Of a stretch of DNA of 64,000 nt, positions 18,399 to 25,727 are shown in pieces. Both the position numbers and the translations under genes were made by a program. Every line of letters begins with the position of its first letter. The first letter of the stretch is position 1. A model generated the notes under the pieces. It had not been told where the DNA came from, searched no databases, and saw only the letters and a list, made by a program, of their open reading frames with translations. Origin of the DNA: Tectiglobus sp965223355 (GTDB lineage Bacteria; Pseudomonadota; Alphaproteobacteria; Rhizobiales; Hyphomicrobiaceae); the NCBI GenBank assembly GCA_965223355.1, contig CBDCWE010000003.1, positions 310,001 to 374,000 on the forward strand, written 5' to 3'.

Positions 18399-19265
18399 CT
18401 ACTGACCCTTGATAACGTTCAGGCTGTGGCGCAACGTGCGCAGCGTCAAGGTGTGAACGAGATCCCGTCGATAGTCCGCAGACCCACGGGTATCGGAGAT
18501 CGGCGTCGCCGCCTCGGCCGCCGCCTCGGCTCCAGCCCGGAACGCTGTGTCACCAGCTGCCGAACCAATCAGCTGCTGCTCGGCCGCGCCGGCGCGCATT
18601 GGTTTGGGTGCAACCGAGGCCAGGGCAATGCGTGCATCGGTGATGCGGTTGTTCTCATCAACTGCGATCCAGGCGCCGACGCCAACAACGGCGATGTCCA
18701 TTTCCCGGCGCGGGGTAAAGCGCTGGTAGGTGGCGGCGCTCAGCGGTCGCGATGGCGGCAGGCTGATGCTCCGCAGAATTTCGTCGTCGGCCAACCGGGT
18801 GCGGCCCGGCCGCTCAAACAGATCCTCGATTGCCAGACTGCGCGGGCCCGAGGGGCCGACAACGGTGCAGCGCGCACGGTAGCAGATCAGCGGCGGCACG
18901 GCGTCGGCCGACGGCGCCGCATTGCAGATATTGCCCCCGAGTGTTGCGCGGTTCTGGATCTGCTTGCTGCCGATCATGCCCAATGACGTCGCCAGTGCCG
19001 GATAGCGCGTGACCAGACGCTGATCCTGCGACAGGGCGCTTGCCGAGGCCGCACTGCCGATGACCAGGCTACCATCCTCAGCATCATCGAGGCCGGTCAA
19101 TTCCGGCACGTGTTTGAGGTCGACCAGGACGCGAGCCGCGCGCCGGCGCTCGCGCAACTGCACGATCAAATCAGTACCGCCGGCGATAACGCGCGCACCC
19201 GGCTCGGCCAGTGCCGCGCGCGCGGCATCCAGCGATTGCGGTCGTTTATAAACTATTGCGTCCAC
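18399..19265 (-). CDS. Molybdenum hydroxylase, FAD-binding subunit (CoxM/XdhB family)
   Basis: The likely start is the GTG at 19263-19265, with GGGGAG four bases before it, giving 288 residues; the open frame extends to 19301. FAD-binding motifs are IAGGTDLIV near the N-terminus and TLGGNICNAAPSADAVP in the middle. A CO-dehydrogenase flavoprotein C-terminal domain follows (about 180-285). It accepts electrons from the 2Fe-2S subunit and hands them to NAD or another acceptor. It is the first gene of the coxMSL-ordered operon. No XdhC-type or MobA-type maturation gene is present in the window. Confidence 0.92.
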   Translation of the reverse strand: MDAIVYKRPQSLDAARAALAEPGARVIAGGTDLIVQLRERRRAARVLVDLKHVPELTGLDDAEDGSLVIGSAASASALSQDQRLVTRYPALATSLGMIGSKQIQNRATLGGNICNAAPSADAVPPLICYRARCTVVGPSGPRSLAIEDLFERPGRTRLADDEILRSISLPPSRPLSAATYQRFTPRREMDIAVVGVGAWIAVDENNRITDARIALASVAPKPMRAGAAEQQLIGSAAGDTAFRAGAEAAAEAATPISDTRGSADYRRDLVHTLTLRTLRHSLNVIKGQ

Positions 19266-19406
19266 GTGGCTCCCCGACGAGTTTGTTCGGCGGCTCAGCA
19301 AAGCGCCGATCGCGGCCGCCCGCTGGTGAGGTTAGCAGTTGCGGCGACGCCAACCAAGCCATGCCGTCGCCAACCGGGCCGTTCGAGAACAAAATTCGAC
19401 CGCAGA

Positions 19407-20426
19407 TCAATCACCTTCATCCTCACGCCCGACCAGGGCAAGCGCGCGAGCCTTGATGCCCATCAGTTCAAGTTGGCGCACCAACGCCTCTTCGCGGCCG
19501 TGCGTGACCCAGACTTCCCGGGCGCCGGTTTCTTCGATGGTGCGGATCAGTTCGGGCCAGTCGGCATGATCAGAGATGACCAGAGGCAATTCCACGCCCC
19601 GTTGACGTGCCCGGGCGCGCACGCGCATCCAGCCCGATGCCAACACCACCAGCGGATCCGCCATCCGCCGTGACCAGCGGTCGGCCAGCGCCGAAGGCGG
19701 ACACAGCACAATTTCACCCGCCAGACTGTGGTCCGCCTCGCCGACCATGCGAAGGTCTCCCAGGTCAATGCCCAACCCAACGTAAAGATCACACATCGCC
19801 TTGAGCGCGCCGTGCAGAAAGATCGGACGGTCGAAGCCGGCCGCGCGCAGTAGCATGATCATGCGCTGGCACTTGCCCAGACTATAGACCCCGACCAGGT
19901 GGGTGCGCTCCGAGGCCAGGTCGAGCGATGTCAGCAGCCGGCCGATTTCGCGGCCGCAATCTTCGTGCCGGAAAACCGGAAGGCCGAACGTCGCCTCGGT
20001 AACGAACAGATCACAGTGAACAACTTCGAACGGTTGGCAAGTCGGATCAGGGGTCCGCTTGTAGTCACCCGACACGACAACTCTGCTCGCAGCATGGTCA
20101 ATGACGACCTGGGCACTGCCGATGATGTGACCGGCCGGCACCAGTTGCACGGTGCAGCCGGCAAGCGACAGACGACTGCCGTAGGCTTCGCCCTGAAACC
20201 GTCCGGCGGCCGCCTCCCCCAACCGCGTTTGCATGATCTTGATGGTTTCGGGCGTTGCGAGCACGTGTTCGTGACCGGCGCGGGCATGATCGGCGTGGCC
20301 GTGGGTGATGACAGCCCGTGCAACGGCACGGTGCGGGTCGATATAAAAGTCGCCGGCTGCACAGTAGAGGCCGTTGTCGGTCGGATAGAGCCATTTTGAA
20401 ATGGTAGATGGCGTGTTCGCGGTCAT
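19407..20426 (-). CDS. Ligase-associated DNA exonuclease, MBL fold
   Basis: The ATG at 20426 gives 339 residues. A longer open frame to 21086 runs through transposase debris and is not part of the gene. The metallo-beta-lactamase motif THGHADHARAGH is near residue 43. PAGHIIGSAQ, SGDYKRTPDPTC and the C-terminal GVELPLVISDHADWPEL and WVTHGREEAL segments match the family that accompanies an ATP-dependent DNA ligase, an Lhr-like helicase and a phosphoesterase. None of those partners is here: upstream is IS debris and downstream the convergent-free Mo-hydroxylase operon. The protein is expected to act on DNA ends, but this is known only from family context. Confidence 0.88.
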   Translation of the reverse strand: MTANTPSTISKWLYPTDNGLYCAAGDFYIDPHRAVARAVITHGHADHARAGHEHVLATPETIKIMQTRLGEAAAGRFQGEAYGSRLSLAGCTVQLVPAGHIIGSAQVVIDHAASRVVVSGDYKRTPDPTCQPFEVVHCDLFVTEATFGLPVFRHEDCGREIGRLLTSLDLASERTHLVGVYSLGKCQRMIMLLRAAGFDRPIFLHGALKAMCDLYVGLGIDLGDLRMVGEADHSLAGEIVLCPPSALADRWSRRMADPLVVLASGWMRVRARARQRGVELPLVISDHADWPELIRTIEETGAREVWVTHGREEALVRQLELMGIKARALALVGREDEGD

Positions 20427-20479
20427 GACCGACGAACAATGCATGACCAGCCGCCCCGCGCAAGCACCGCCCAGCGCGC

Positions 20480-20882
20480 GCGTGTTGTCATACCACCCCG
20501 GCTCGACGCCGTCGCGGGCCGGGCAAAGCCCATGGTGCGTTGCAGTTTGTTGGCGGACATACCGTTTTTGCGCGCGGCGATTTCGAACGCGGCGCGGAAC
20601 CAGACCTTGAACGGTTTCTTGATCCCTTCCACAATCGTGCCGAACATCGGGCTGGTCTGATGCTGCATTCGGCGCATTCAAACAGCCGCCCGCCACGCTC
20701 TTGCCAAACCGGCATGCTCTGGCAGCTGGCACCGGTCGGCATGCCACCTGGCACCTGGCACCTGGCACCTGGCACCTGGCGCCGGCGTGCCACCTGATCG
20801 CGCTTCGATCCAATACGCCCGGCAATCCTCCTCGGTCCGAAACCGCGCCTCGCACGCAATCGCGGCGATACTCAAGGCCATT
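20480..20882 (-). pseudogene. IS1595-family transposase remnant, N-terminal part, broken by a heptamer repeat
   Basis: Two minus-strand frames carry pieces of one protein. The upstream piece, ending near 20800, reads FRTEEDCRAYWIEAR, like the start of IS1595 transposases. The downstream piece (about 20700-20540) reads VWQERGGRLFECAECS, then FGTIVEGIKKPFKVWFRAAF, then KNGMSANKLQRTMGF, which is the zinc-ribbon and following helix of that family. Between them lies a run of GCACCTG units that breaks the frame. The catalytic DDE domain is absent, so the fragment is inactive. Confidence 0.7.
20744..20780. repeat. Tandem heptamer repeat (GCACCTG)n
   Basis: About five consecutive units of a 7-base motif (GCACCTG, first unit CCACCTG) lie inside the IS1595 remnant, and a CCACCTG follows shortly after. 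Seven is not a multiple of three, so each change in unit number shifts frame. Slippage in an already dead gene is the plain explanation. Confidence 0.75.
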
Positions 20883-21120
20883 CACGCCATAATACCAGTC
20901 CGCATATATATGCCTCCTCGCTGAACTGAGTGGGTCGTTTGAGATCGAGTTTCCCGGCGACGAGATCGGTGATCGCCTTGAGGTTGCGCGGTGTGCGGTA
21001 GCCGCGCGCCTTTGCTTTGGCGGCTTGGACGAGGGAGTTGATCCCTTCGATGAGGCCGTTTGCGATGCGGCTATCGAACCACGCAAGAATGCCGTCGCGG
21101 CGGCGCATGAGTGTGGCGGC
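20872..21120 (-). pseudogene. ISL3-family transposase fragment, C-terminal end
   Basis: The minus strand encodes RRRDGILAWFDSRIANGLIEG, then INSLVQAAKAKARGYRTP, then AITDLVAGKLDL. This is the conserved C-terminus of ISL3/IS1557-type DDE transposases, with the last catalytic acid region. Everything upstream of this segment is missing and replaced by the LysE-type gene whose stop lies at 21123, so the junction is sharp. A 22-base stretch at its 3' side (20891-20912) resembles one at 33588-33609 and may be part of an insertion-sequence end. Confidence 0.7.
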
Positions 21121-21122
21121 GA

Positions 21123-21745
21123 CTATAAACTCCAAAGAGCAAGCGATGCGGATAGGACAAGAAACGTTGTGCCGCAAAGCCGATCAAACCACACGACAGC
21201 AGAAGATTTAAGTAGAAGAACAATTCTGCTTCCGAAGTAAGCATATGCAGCAAGGGCAAGAATATCGGTTACGACGACAATTAGTGTCATCAGAAGATAT
21301 TGAGTAATTTGTGGGTGGTCTGGAGATACGAATTGCGGCAGCAAGGCTGCAAAAAAAGATAATTCTTCGGGTTACTTAAGGCAATGGTGATACCTTTTAG
21401 AAAAGTTGCTTGACCTGATTCTGAATCTCTTCTTTCGACTGTTGCGCCGAACTCGAGCGTCCCACTCGTTTGGAAAAGACGAACACCGAGATAAGCAAGA
21501 TAAGCGACTCCAATCCATTTCACCATATTGAACAAGCTCCGCGACGCGGTAAAAATCGCGCCGAGGCCCGTCGCCACGATGGCAATGAGCAACATGTCGG
21601 CGACGACACATCCCAAAATACCCAACGAAGCTCGTTTCAGACCAAAACGCGAGCCATTTGACAGCGCCAACAGCGTATCAGGGCCTGGCGTTGCGATACT
21701 CACCACAGCAACAACGATGAATGCAAAACCAAGCTGCAGATCCAA
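21123..21745 (-). pseudogene. LysE/RhtB-family exporter, frameshifted at an A7 run
   Basis: A TTG at 21743-21745 preceded by GGAG at seven bases starts DLQLGFAFIVV, then SIATPGPDTLLALSNGSRFG, the usual LysE N-terminus. The frame continues through four membrane helices to NPKNYLF, then shifts at a homopolymer near 21350-21360. The C-terminal half (LPQFVSPDHPQ and two more helices, ending LALWSL) continues in the next frame to 21123. One base change would give a normal-length exporter of about 207 residues. The gene is AT-richer than its surroundings and sits between insertion-sequence fragments, so recent transfer is likely. A sequencing error in the run is the alternative. Confidence 0.75.
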
Positions 21746-21840
21746 TTCAAATCTCCATGACGGCTTAAACTTACAAAATAACACGAAACAGGGGAATTAT
21801 ATACTTGACTGAACAGAGATGCGTGAGCCAGCGTTCTGAC

Positions 21841-23095
21841 TCAGTCGGTTACCCCAAGCTTGATGTGATCGAGTTTGTCCTTGGCGCGGGCTTGTTTGTG
21901 GAGGATTGCCGTTGCCGACTTGGTCCACACGAACGGCTTCGGGTCGGCGTTATGTTGGTCGAGATGGTCATGGATCGCGCCTTCGAGTTCATCAACGCTG
22001 CGAAAGACGCCGCGCCGGATGCGCTTCCTCGTGATCTCGGCAAAGAAGCGCTCGACGAGGTTCAGCCACGATGCGCCGGTCGGCGTGAAGTGCAAATGAA
22101 AGCGCGGATGCTTTTTCAGCCAGGCCTTGACCTCGGGCGTCTTGTGGGTCGCGTCGTTGTCGACCACCAGGTGGATGTCGAGCTGCTTCTTGACCACCCT
22201 GTCGATGCGTTTGAGGAACCTGATGAACTCCTTCGCGCGATGGCGGGCCAAGCATTCGCCGACGACGAGGCCGGTCGCAACATCGAGGGCGGCGAACAGC
22301 GTTGTTGTCCCGTGCCGCCTGTAATCGTGCGTCATGGTCCGGGCCCGACCCTTCTTGAGCGGCAAGCCCGGCTGGCTGCGGTCGAGCGCCTGGAGCTGGC
22401 TCTTGTCATCGACGCTGAGCACCAGCGCCTTGTCCGGCGGGTTCATGTAACGACCGACTAAAGAGCGACGACGTCGGTGAGCTTCTCTTCAAACAGCGGA
22501 TCGTTGGAGATCTTGAAGGTCTTTACCAGGTGCGGCTTGATCGAGGCTTGATCCCGGCCGCGCGCCAGATGCGCTGAACACTCGTGTGTGAGATCCCCAT
22601 TTCCCGGGCCATCGAGCGCACCGACCAGTGGGTCGCGCCCGCCGGCAGTTCGGTGACCGTTTTGGTCAGCACCTTGGCCTTGATTTCGTCTGACAAAGGC
22701 GGCGTGCCGGGCTTGCGCGTCTTGTCGCGCTTGAGCCCTTCGATGCCCTCCTCGCAGTAACGCCGTTGCCAGCGCCAGATCGTCATCTTGTCCTTGCCGG
22801 TCTTGCGACGGATCGCGCTCGTGCCAAGACCGCGCGCGGTTGCAAGTACGATCTGCGCCCGCCAGACGACCTTAGATCATCTTTGTGCTTTAAGTTGGAA
22901 CCGCTATTGCGGTTCCAACTTAAAGCACAAAGATGATCGCCACTTAAGAGGCGAGCAACCTGCCTTTATTCGTGATCGTTCCGATTCCGAATAAAGGCAG
23001 GTTGCTCTAGCCGGCGTGTTGGGCTTCGCGACGAGCGCCTCGACGGCGCGCTGATCGCCGCGGCTAAGGGTGATTGTGCGTGTGCCATTCCTCAT
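21841..23095 (-). pseudogene. IS630-family transposase, disrupted by a 133-bp element and two 11-bp insertions
   Basis: The N-terminus (MRNGTRTITLSRGDQRAVEA, 23095 downward) runs to NTPA. It is interrupted by repeat R3, resumes as KVVWRAQIVLATARGLGTSA, then SVQRIWRAAGIKP, and ends in the DDE domain (VLSVDDKSQLQALDRSQPG, IHLVVDNDATHKTPEVKAW, SWLNLVERFFAEITRKR). An 11-base direct duplication at 22534-22553 and an 11-base insertion at 22450-22460 each shift frame. Removing the element with one TA (135 bases) and both 11-base pieces leaves 1098 bases, an open frame of 365 codons plus stop. That is the normal size for the family. It cannot make active enzyme as it stands. Confidence 0.88.
22873..23009. 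mobile_element. 133-bp two-hairpin element inserted in IS630 transposase, TA target duplication (R3)
   Basis: TA lies at 22873-22874 and 23008-23009, with 133 bases between them. Deleting the insert plus one TA joins CCG GCT to AAG GTC and restores the transposase reading NTPAKVVWRAQ, which fits the family. The insert contains the same 20-bp-stem palindrome and the CTTTATTC palindrome as copies R2 and R8. This copy proves the unit length and the 2-base target duplication. Confidence 0.92.
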
Positions 23096-23157
23096 GGCCT
23101 GCACTATAATTGATTTGGCAACTCAGTTGGTGGCAAATGTCAGTGACGGGACAGTAA

Positions 23158-23815
23158 GTATCCCCCGAAGCCGGGGGCTTTAGTTCATGAACCGCTCAAA
23201 GCGGATTGACGGGGTCGCTTCGCGGCCCCTTGGGCTTTGATGGCCTGAAGGCCGAATGATCAGCGCCACAAATTCATTTGGTCAAGCCGGGCATCCTCTC
23301 TTTCCTGGTTGCGTATGTAGTCTCGGATCATCACTTCGTCGCGACCGACGGTGGAACCGAAATACTCCCTGGCCCAAAAATGCTGCCCGACGAAGTTGCG
23401 CTTACGCTCGCCGTAGACGCGCGCCAGATGAACGGCACTCTTTCCTTTGATGTGACCGACCACCTGCGAAACGGCGTACTTGGGCGGGATCGAGATCATC
23501 ATGTGAACGTGGTGGACCATCAGATCGCCTTCCTCGATCCGGCTTTCCCGCTGTGATGCCAGTTGATGGAAGACCTCGCCGAGGTGTTGCCTCAGTTGTA
23601 AATAAAGTGTCTTCCTCCGGCATTTCGGGATGAAGACGACGTGGTATTTGCAGTCCCATCGGGTGTGACTTAGGCTCCCGTACTTGTCCATCGTTGGAAT
23701 TCCTTTCGCGGGCGTGGTTGCTCACGATTGAAATTTCCTCGATGGACTGCCGGAAACGTCAAACTATTGCTGCCACCCCGGCAAAGCCGGGGGGCCTCCC
23801 GCTTTCGCTAGGCTA
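23158..23815 (-). mobile_element. IS200/IS605-type insertion sequence with end hairpins
   Basis: One Y1 transposase gene lies between two end hairpins: CCCCC-GAAG-like stem with GGGGG at 23162-23177 and CCCCGGC-AAA-GCCGGGG at 23777-23793. Subterminal hairpins recognised by TnpA are the hallmark of this group, which moves as single-stranded DNA without inverted repeats or target duplication. The outer limits are approximate. The element looks intact and is the only apparently active insertion sequence in the window. Confidence 0.8.
23260..23691 (-). CDS. tnpA: IS200/IS605-family Y1 transposase TnpA
   Basis: The 143-residue product has the family's HUH motif (HHVHMMISIPPKYAVSQVVG, around residue 60) and the catalytic tyrosine in MIRDYIRNQEREDA near the C-terminus. 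The opening DKYGSLSHTRWDCKYHVVF is also characteristic. Length is the usual one. It cuts and rejoins single-stranded DNA at the hairpin ends flanking it. No TnpB gene accompanies it, so it is an IS200-like rather than an IS605-like copy. Confidence 0.93.
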   Translation of the reverse strand: MDKYGSLSHTRWDCKYHVVFIPKCRRKTLYLQLRQHLGEVFHQLASQRESRIEEGDLMVHHVHMMISIPPKYAVSQVVGHIKGKSAVHLARVYGERKRNFVGQHFWAREYFGSTVGRDEVMIRDYIRNQEREDARLDQMNLWR

Positions 23816-23837
23816 GTACTGCCTTGGGAAAACGCAT

Positions 23838-23862
23838 ACTGAGGCGAAGCCGAAGGACTTTT
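23838..23862 (+). repeat. Short dispersed repeat in a gap (copy 2)
   Basis: The block ACTGAGGCGAAGCC, G, AAGGACTTTT matches 3619-3645 almost base for base. It lies between the IS200 element and the 3' end of the gene at 23933. Confidence 0.5.
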
Positions 23863-23932
23863 CTCGGACGGCGACAGACAGGGACGCGGAAATGATCTTT
23901 AGCCCGACTGAGAAACAACTCTTCGCACGCGA

Positions 23933-24844
23933 TCAACGCGGATCGACCGGCCGCGCCTGTTGCCGCGCTTCGATCGCCGCCAAACTCGCGCGCGCCCGTT
24001 TGAGCGCCAGCGCCGCGGCGCTTTCCGTGTCTCGCGTATTTCCAGGATCGGCCTCGGCGCGGGCGATCATGTCACGTAGCGCGGTTGCGAATGCGTCGCC
24101 TTCACCTTCGATCTCGCCTGCCGCCCAGGCCGCGTCATAGCGCACCCAAACAGCCGGATCCTGCATGCCTGCGATGATCCGCCGATCAACGTCGGTTGGC
24201 AGATAATCGCGTCCCGCTTGCCCCATGAAGCGCAACGCTGTCATTGCTACCCGCCGTACGAAGGCACTTTCACTGTCGAAGGCCATCGGCTCGAGCACTG
24301 CAAACGTCTCGTCGCGATCGCCATGCTCGGCAAATCTGCGGGCCAAAGAGAAGATCTGTACGGGCATGGCGGTGGTCTGGGCCTCCAATGTGATGACGTC
24401 ACCGATCAGCGTTTGGATTTCCTGTGACAGCACGTTACCCTCGCTCCGGTTAAGCCGTTGCGGCGTCTCGATGACACGGATGACCAACGTGAGCGCGCTG
24501 CCAAGCACGAGAACAGCAATCGCGATTGCCGAGTCAAAATTTGTGAGAGCCGCAGCACGTGGCCGGTCGTCTATAAGCGAGCCGACGCCGAAACCAATCA
24601 GATAGAGGACGGCCACAAGCACACATTGGATCGGGACCGTCAACGCGAGCGACCACAGCATCGGTGGTCCGATCACGCGCCAATGCTCCCACCACTGTTC
24701 TAACCTACCGAGAATATGGAGAACGGAGAACACAGCCCCCAACGGCAAAATGATCCACGGGGAGCGATGCAGATAGCCGGCAAAGATCGGCACGAATGCG
24801 ATGATCGCTACCGCCACACGCCCCACGACCGCACTCGTTGTCAC
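23933..24844 (-). CDS. Integral membrane protein of unknown function with HEAT-like C-terminal half
   Basis: I do not recognise this 303-residue protein. Residues 1-130 hold four hydrophobic helices (starting VVGRVAVAIIAFVPIFAGYL, then ILPLGAVFSVLHILG, SLALTVPIQCVLVAVLYLIG and AIAIAVLVLGSALTLVI). The second half is soluble and helical, with segments such as ESAFVRRVAMTALRFMGQAG and DPAVWVRYDAAWAAGEIEGEG. These look like HEAT-type repeats, often protein-binding surfaces. An Ala/Arg-rich coiled stretch ends it. No partner is adjacent. The open frame and codon use look genuine. Confidence 0.65.
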   Translation of the reverse strand: MTTSAVVGRVAVAIIAFVPIFAGYLHRSPWIILPLGAVFSVLHILGRLEQWWEHWRVIGPPMLWSLALTVPIQCVLVAVLYLIGFGVGSLIDDRPRAAALTNFDSAIAIAVLVLGSALTLVIRVIETPQRLNRSEGNVLSQEIQTLIGDVITLEAQTTAMPVQIFSLARRFAEHGDRDETFAVLEPMAFDSESAFVRRVAMTALRFMGQAGRDYLPTDVDRRIIAGMQDPAVWVRYDAAWAAGEIEGEGDAFATALRDMIARAEADPGNTRDTESAAALALKRARASLAAIEARQQARPVDPR

Positions 24845-25173
24845 TATCTCCCTACCCTCAGCTTAGATGCCATTGTGATGCTGTCTAAAATGATGTCCAG
24901 AACGTCGGCAAGCGGCACCATCGTGAAGATTAGCGCGGCGACACACGCGAACCGACCGGTTGGTAGTCGGCAAATCAGGGCCATAGTCTTTCAGACTTGG
25001 CTCGAACCATCCCGCTCCTCTACGCGGCCACCCGAAGTTCATGATCTCATGCGGCGCCGGGGCGCGGCCAGGCAAGGGAGCGGGTCGGCCGGGCGGCCCC
25101 CGCCAAAGGCGGACGATCCCGGGCTCGGTCAACAGCGTTTTCAACGCCTCATCGTGCGACGCAAACTCAATTC
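24845..25173. other. Gene-free stretch
   Basis: No convincing gene is visible. A minus-strand open frame (24863-25144) has no recognisable motif and ends in the direction of repeat R4. It may be decayed coding DNA. Confidence 0.4.
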
Positions 25174-25257
25174 CTAAGGCAACCTGCCTTTATTCGGGAC
25201 CGGAACGATCCCGAATAAAGGCCGAAAGTTGCTCGCCTCTAAAGTGGCGATCATCGT
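25174..25257. repeat. 133-bp element family, truncated copy (R4)
   Basis: The second palindrome and the linker (GCTCGCCTCTAAAGTGGCGATCATCGTG) are present, but the copy stops where the 20-bp-stem palindrome should begin. The left edge reads CTAAG instead of CTAG. It lies at the 5' side of the IclR relic and may have helped truncate it. Confidence 0.75.
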
Positions 25258-25309
25258 GAAAACGTCCCTCGGCTACGCTCCGATCATTTCATCGCCCGGG
25301 CTCGCGTGG

Positions 25310-25690
25310 CGCCCAGCATGCATCAGGCGTCGGCAAAGCGCCTCTGGTGACAATACACGGCACGATGACGCAGTTGCCGCGATCTTGTATAAGGTCGGAC
25401 TGGAGGAGTTCAGTCCCAAGACGCTGACCGAGCCGCAGCGACTATTCGAGGAACTCGCACGGGTTCGTAGGCAGGGCTGGGCAGTTGACGATGAGGAGCG
25501 CAACATCGGCATGCAATGCGCACCCTCTGCAAGCTAAAACGAGCATCGCGAGGCCGTCGCAGCGCTGTCGATCTCAGGTCCGACGAGCCGCATCACTGAT
25601 GAAGGGCTCGGCGAGTTGGGCCCGCTTGCAAAGCGCGCGTGCGTCGAAATCACCGCATCGATCGGCGGGCGCCGACCAGGCGCGGCCATG
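25310..25690 (+). pseudogene. IclR-family transcription regulator relic, C-terminal effector domain
   Basis: Three plus-strand frames carry successive parts of one IclR effector domain. QHASGVGKAPLV lies near 25315-25350. DAVAAILYKVGLEEFSPKTL with RRQGWAVDDEERNIGM follows at about 25365-25515. HREAVAALSISGPTSRITDE with LGELGPLAKRAC lies at about 25545-25640. At least two frameshifts separate them and the N-terminal DNA-binding domain is absent, so it is a dead gene. Repeat R4 abuts its 5' side and the PEP carboxylase gene starts shortly after. Confidence 0.7.
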
Positions 25691-25727
25691 TTCGGTCCTT
25701 CAATAAACAACCATCCGGTATGCCAAC

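Noticed and set aside
20427..21086. 660-base upstream extension of the exonuclease frame
   Set aside because: It runs through IS1595 and ISL3 debris in another frame and does not belong to the MBL family.
22904..23104. 66-codon minus-strand open frame
   Set aside because: It is the true N-terminus of the IS630 transposase reading into the MITE until a chance stop.
23260..23691. REP-associated transposase (RAYT) moving the palindromic elements
   Set aside because: The protein has the canonical IS200 motifs and its own end hairpins, while the palindromic elements carry a TA duplication, which Y1 transposition does not produce.
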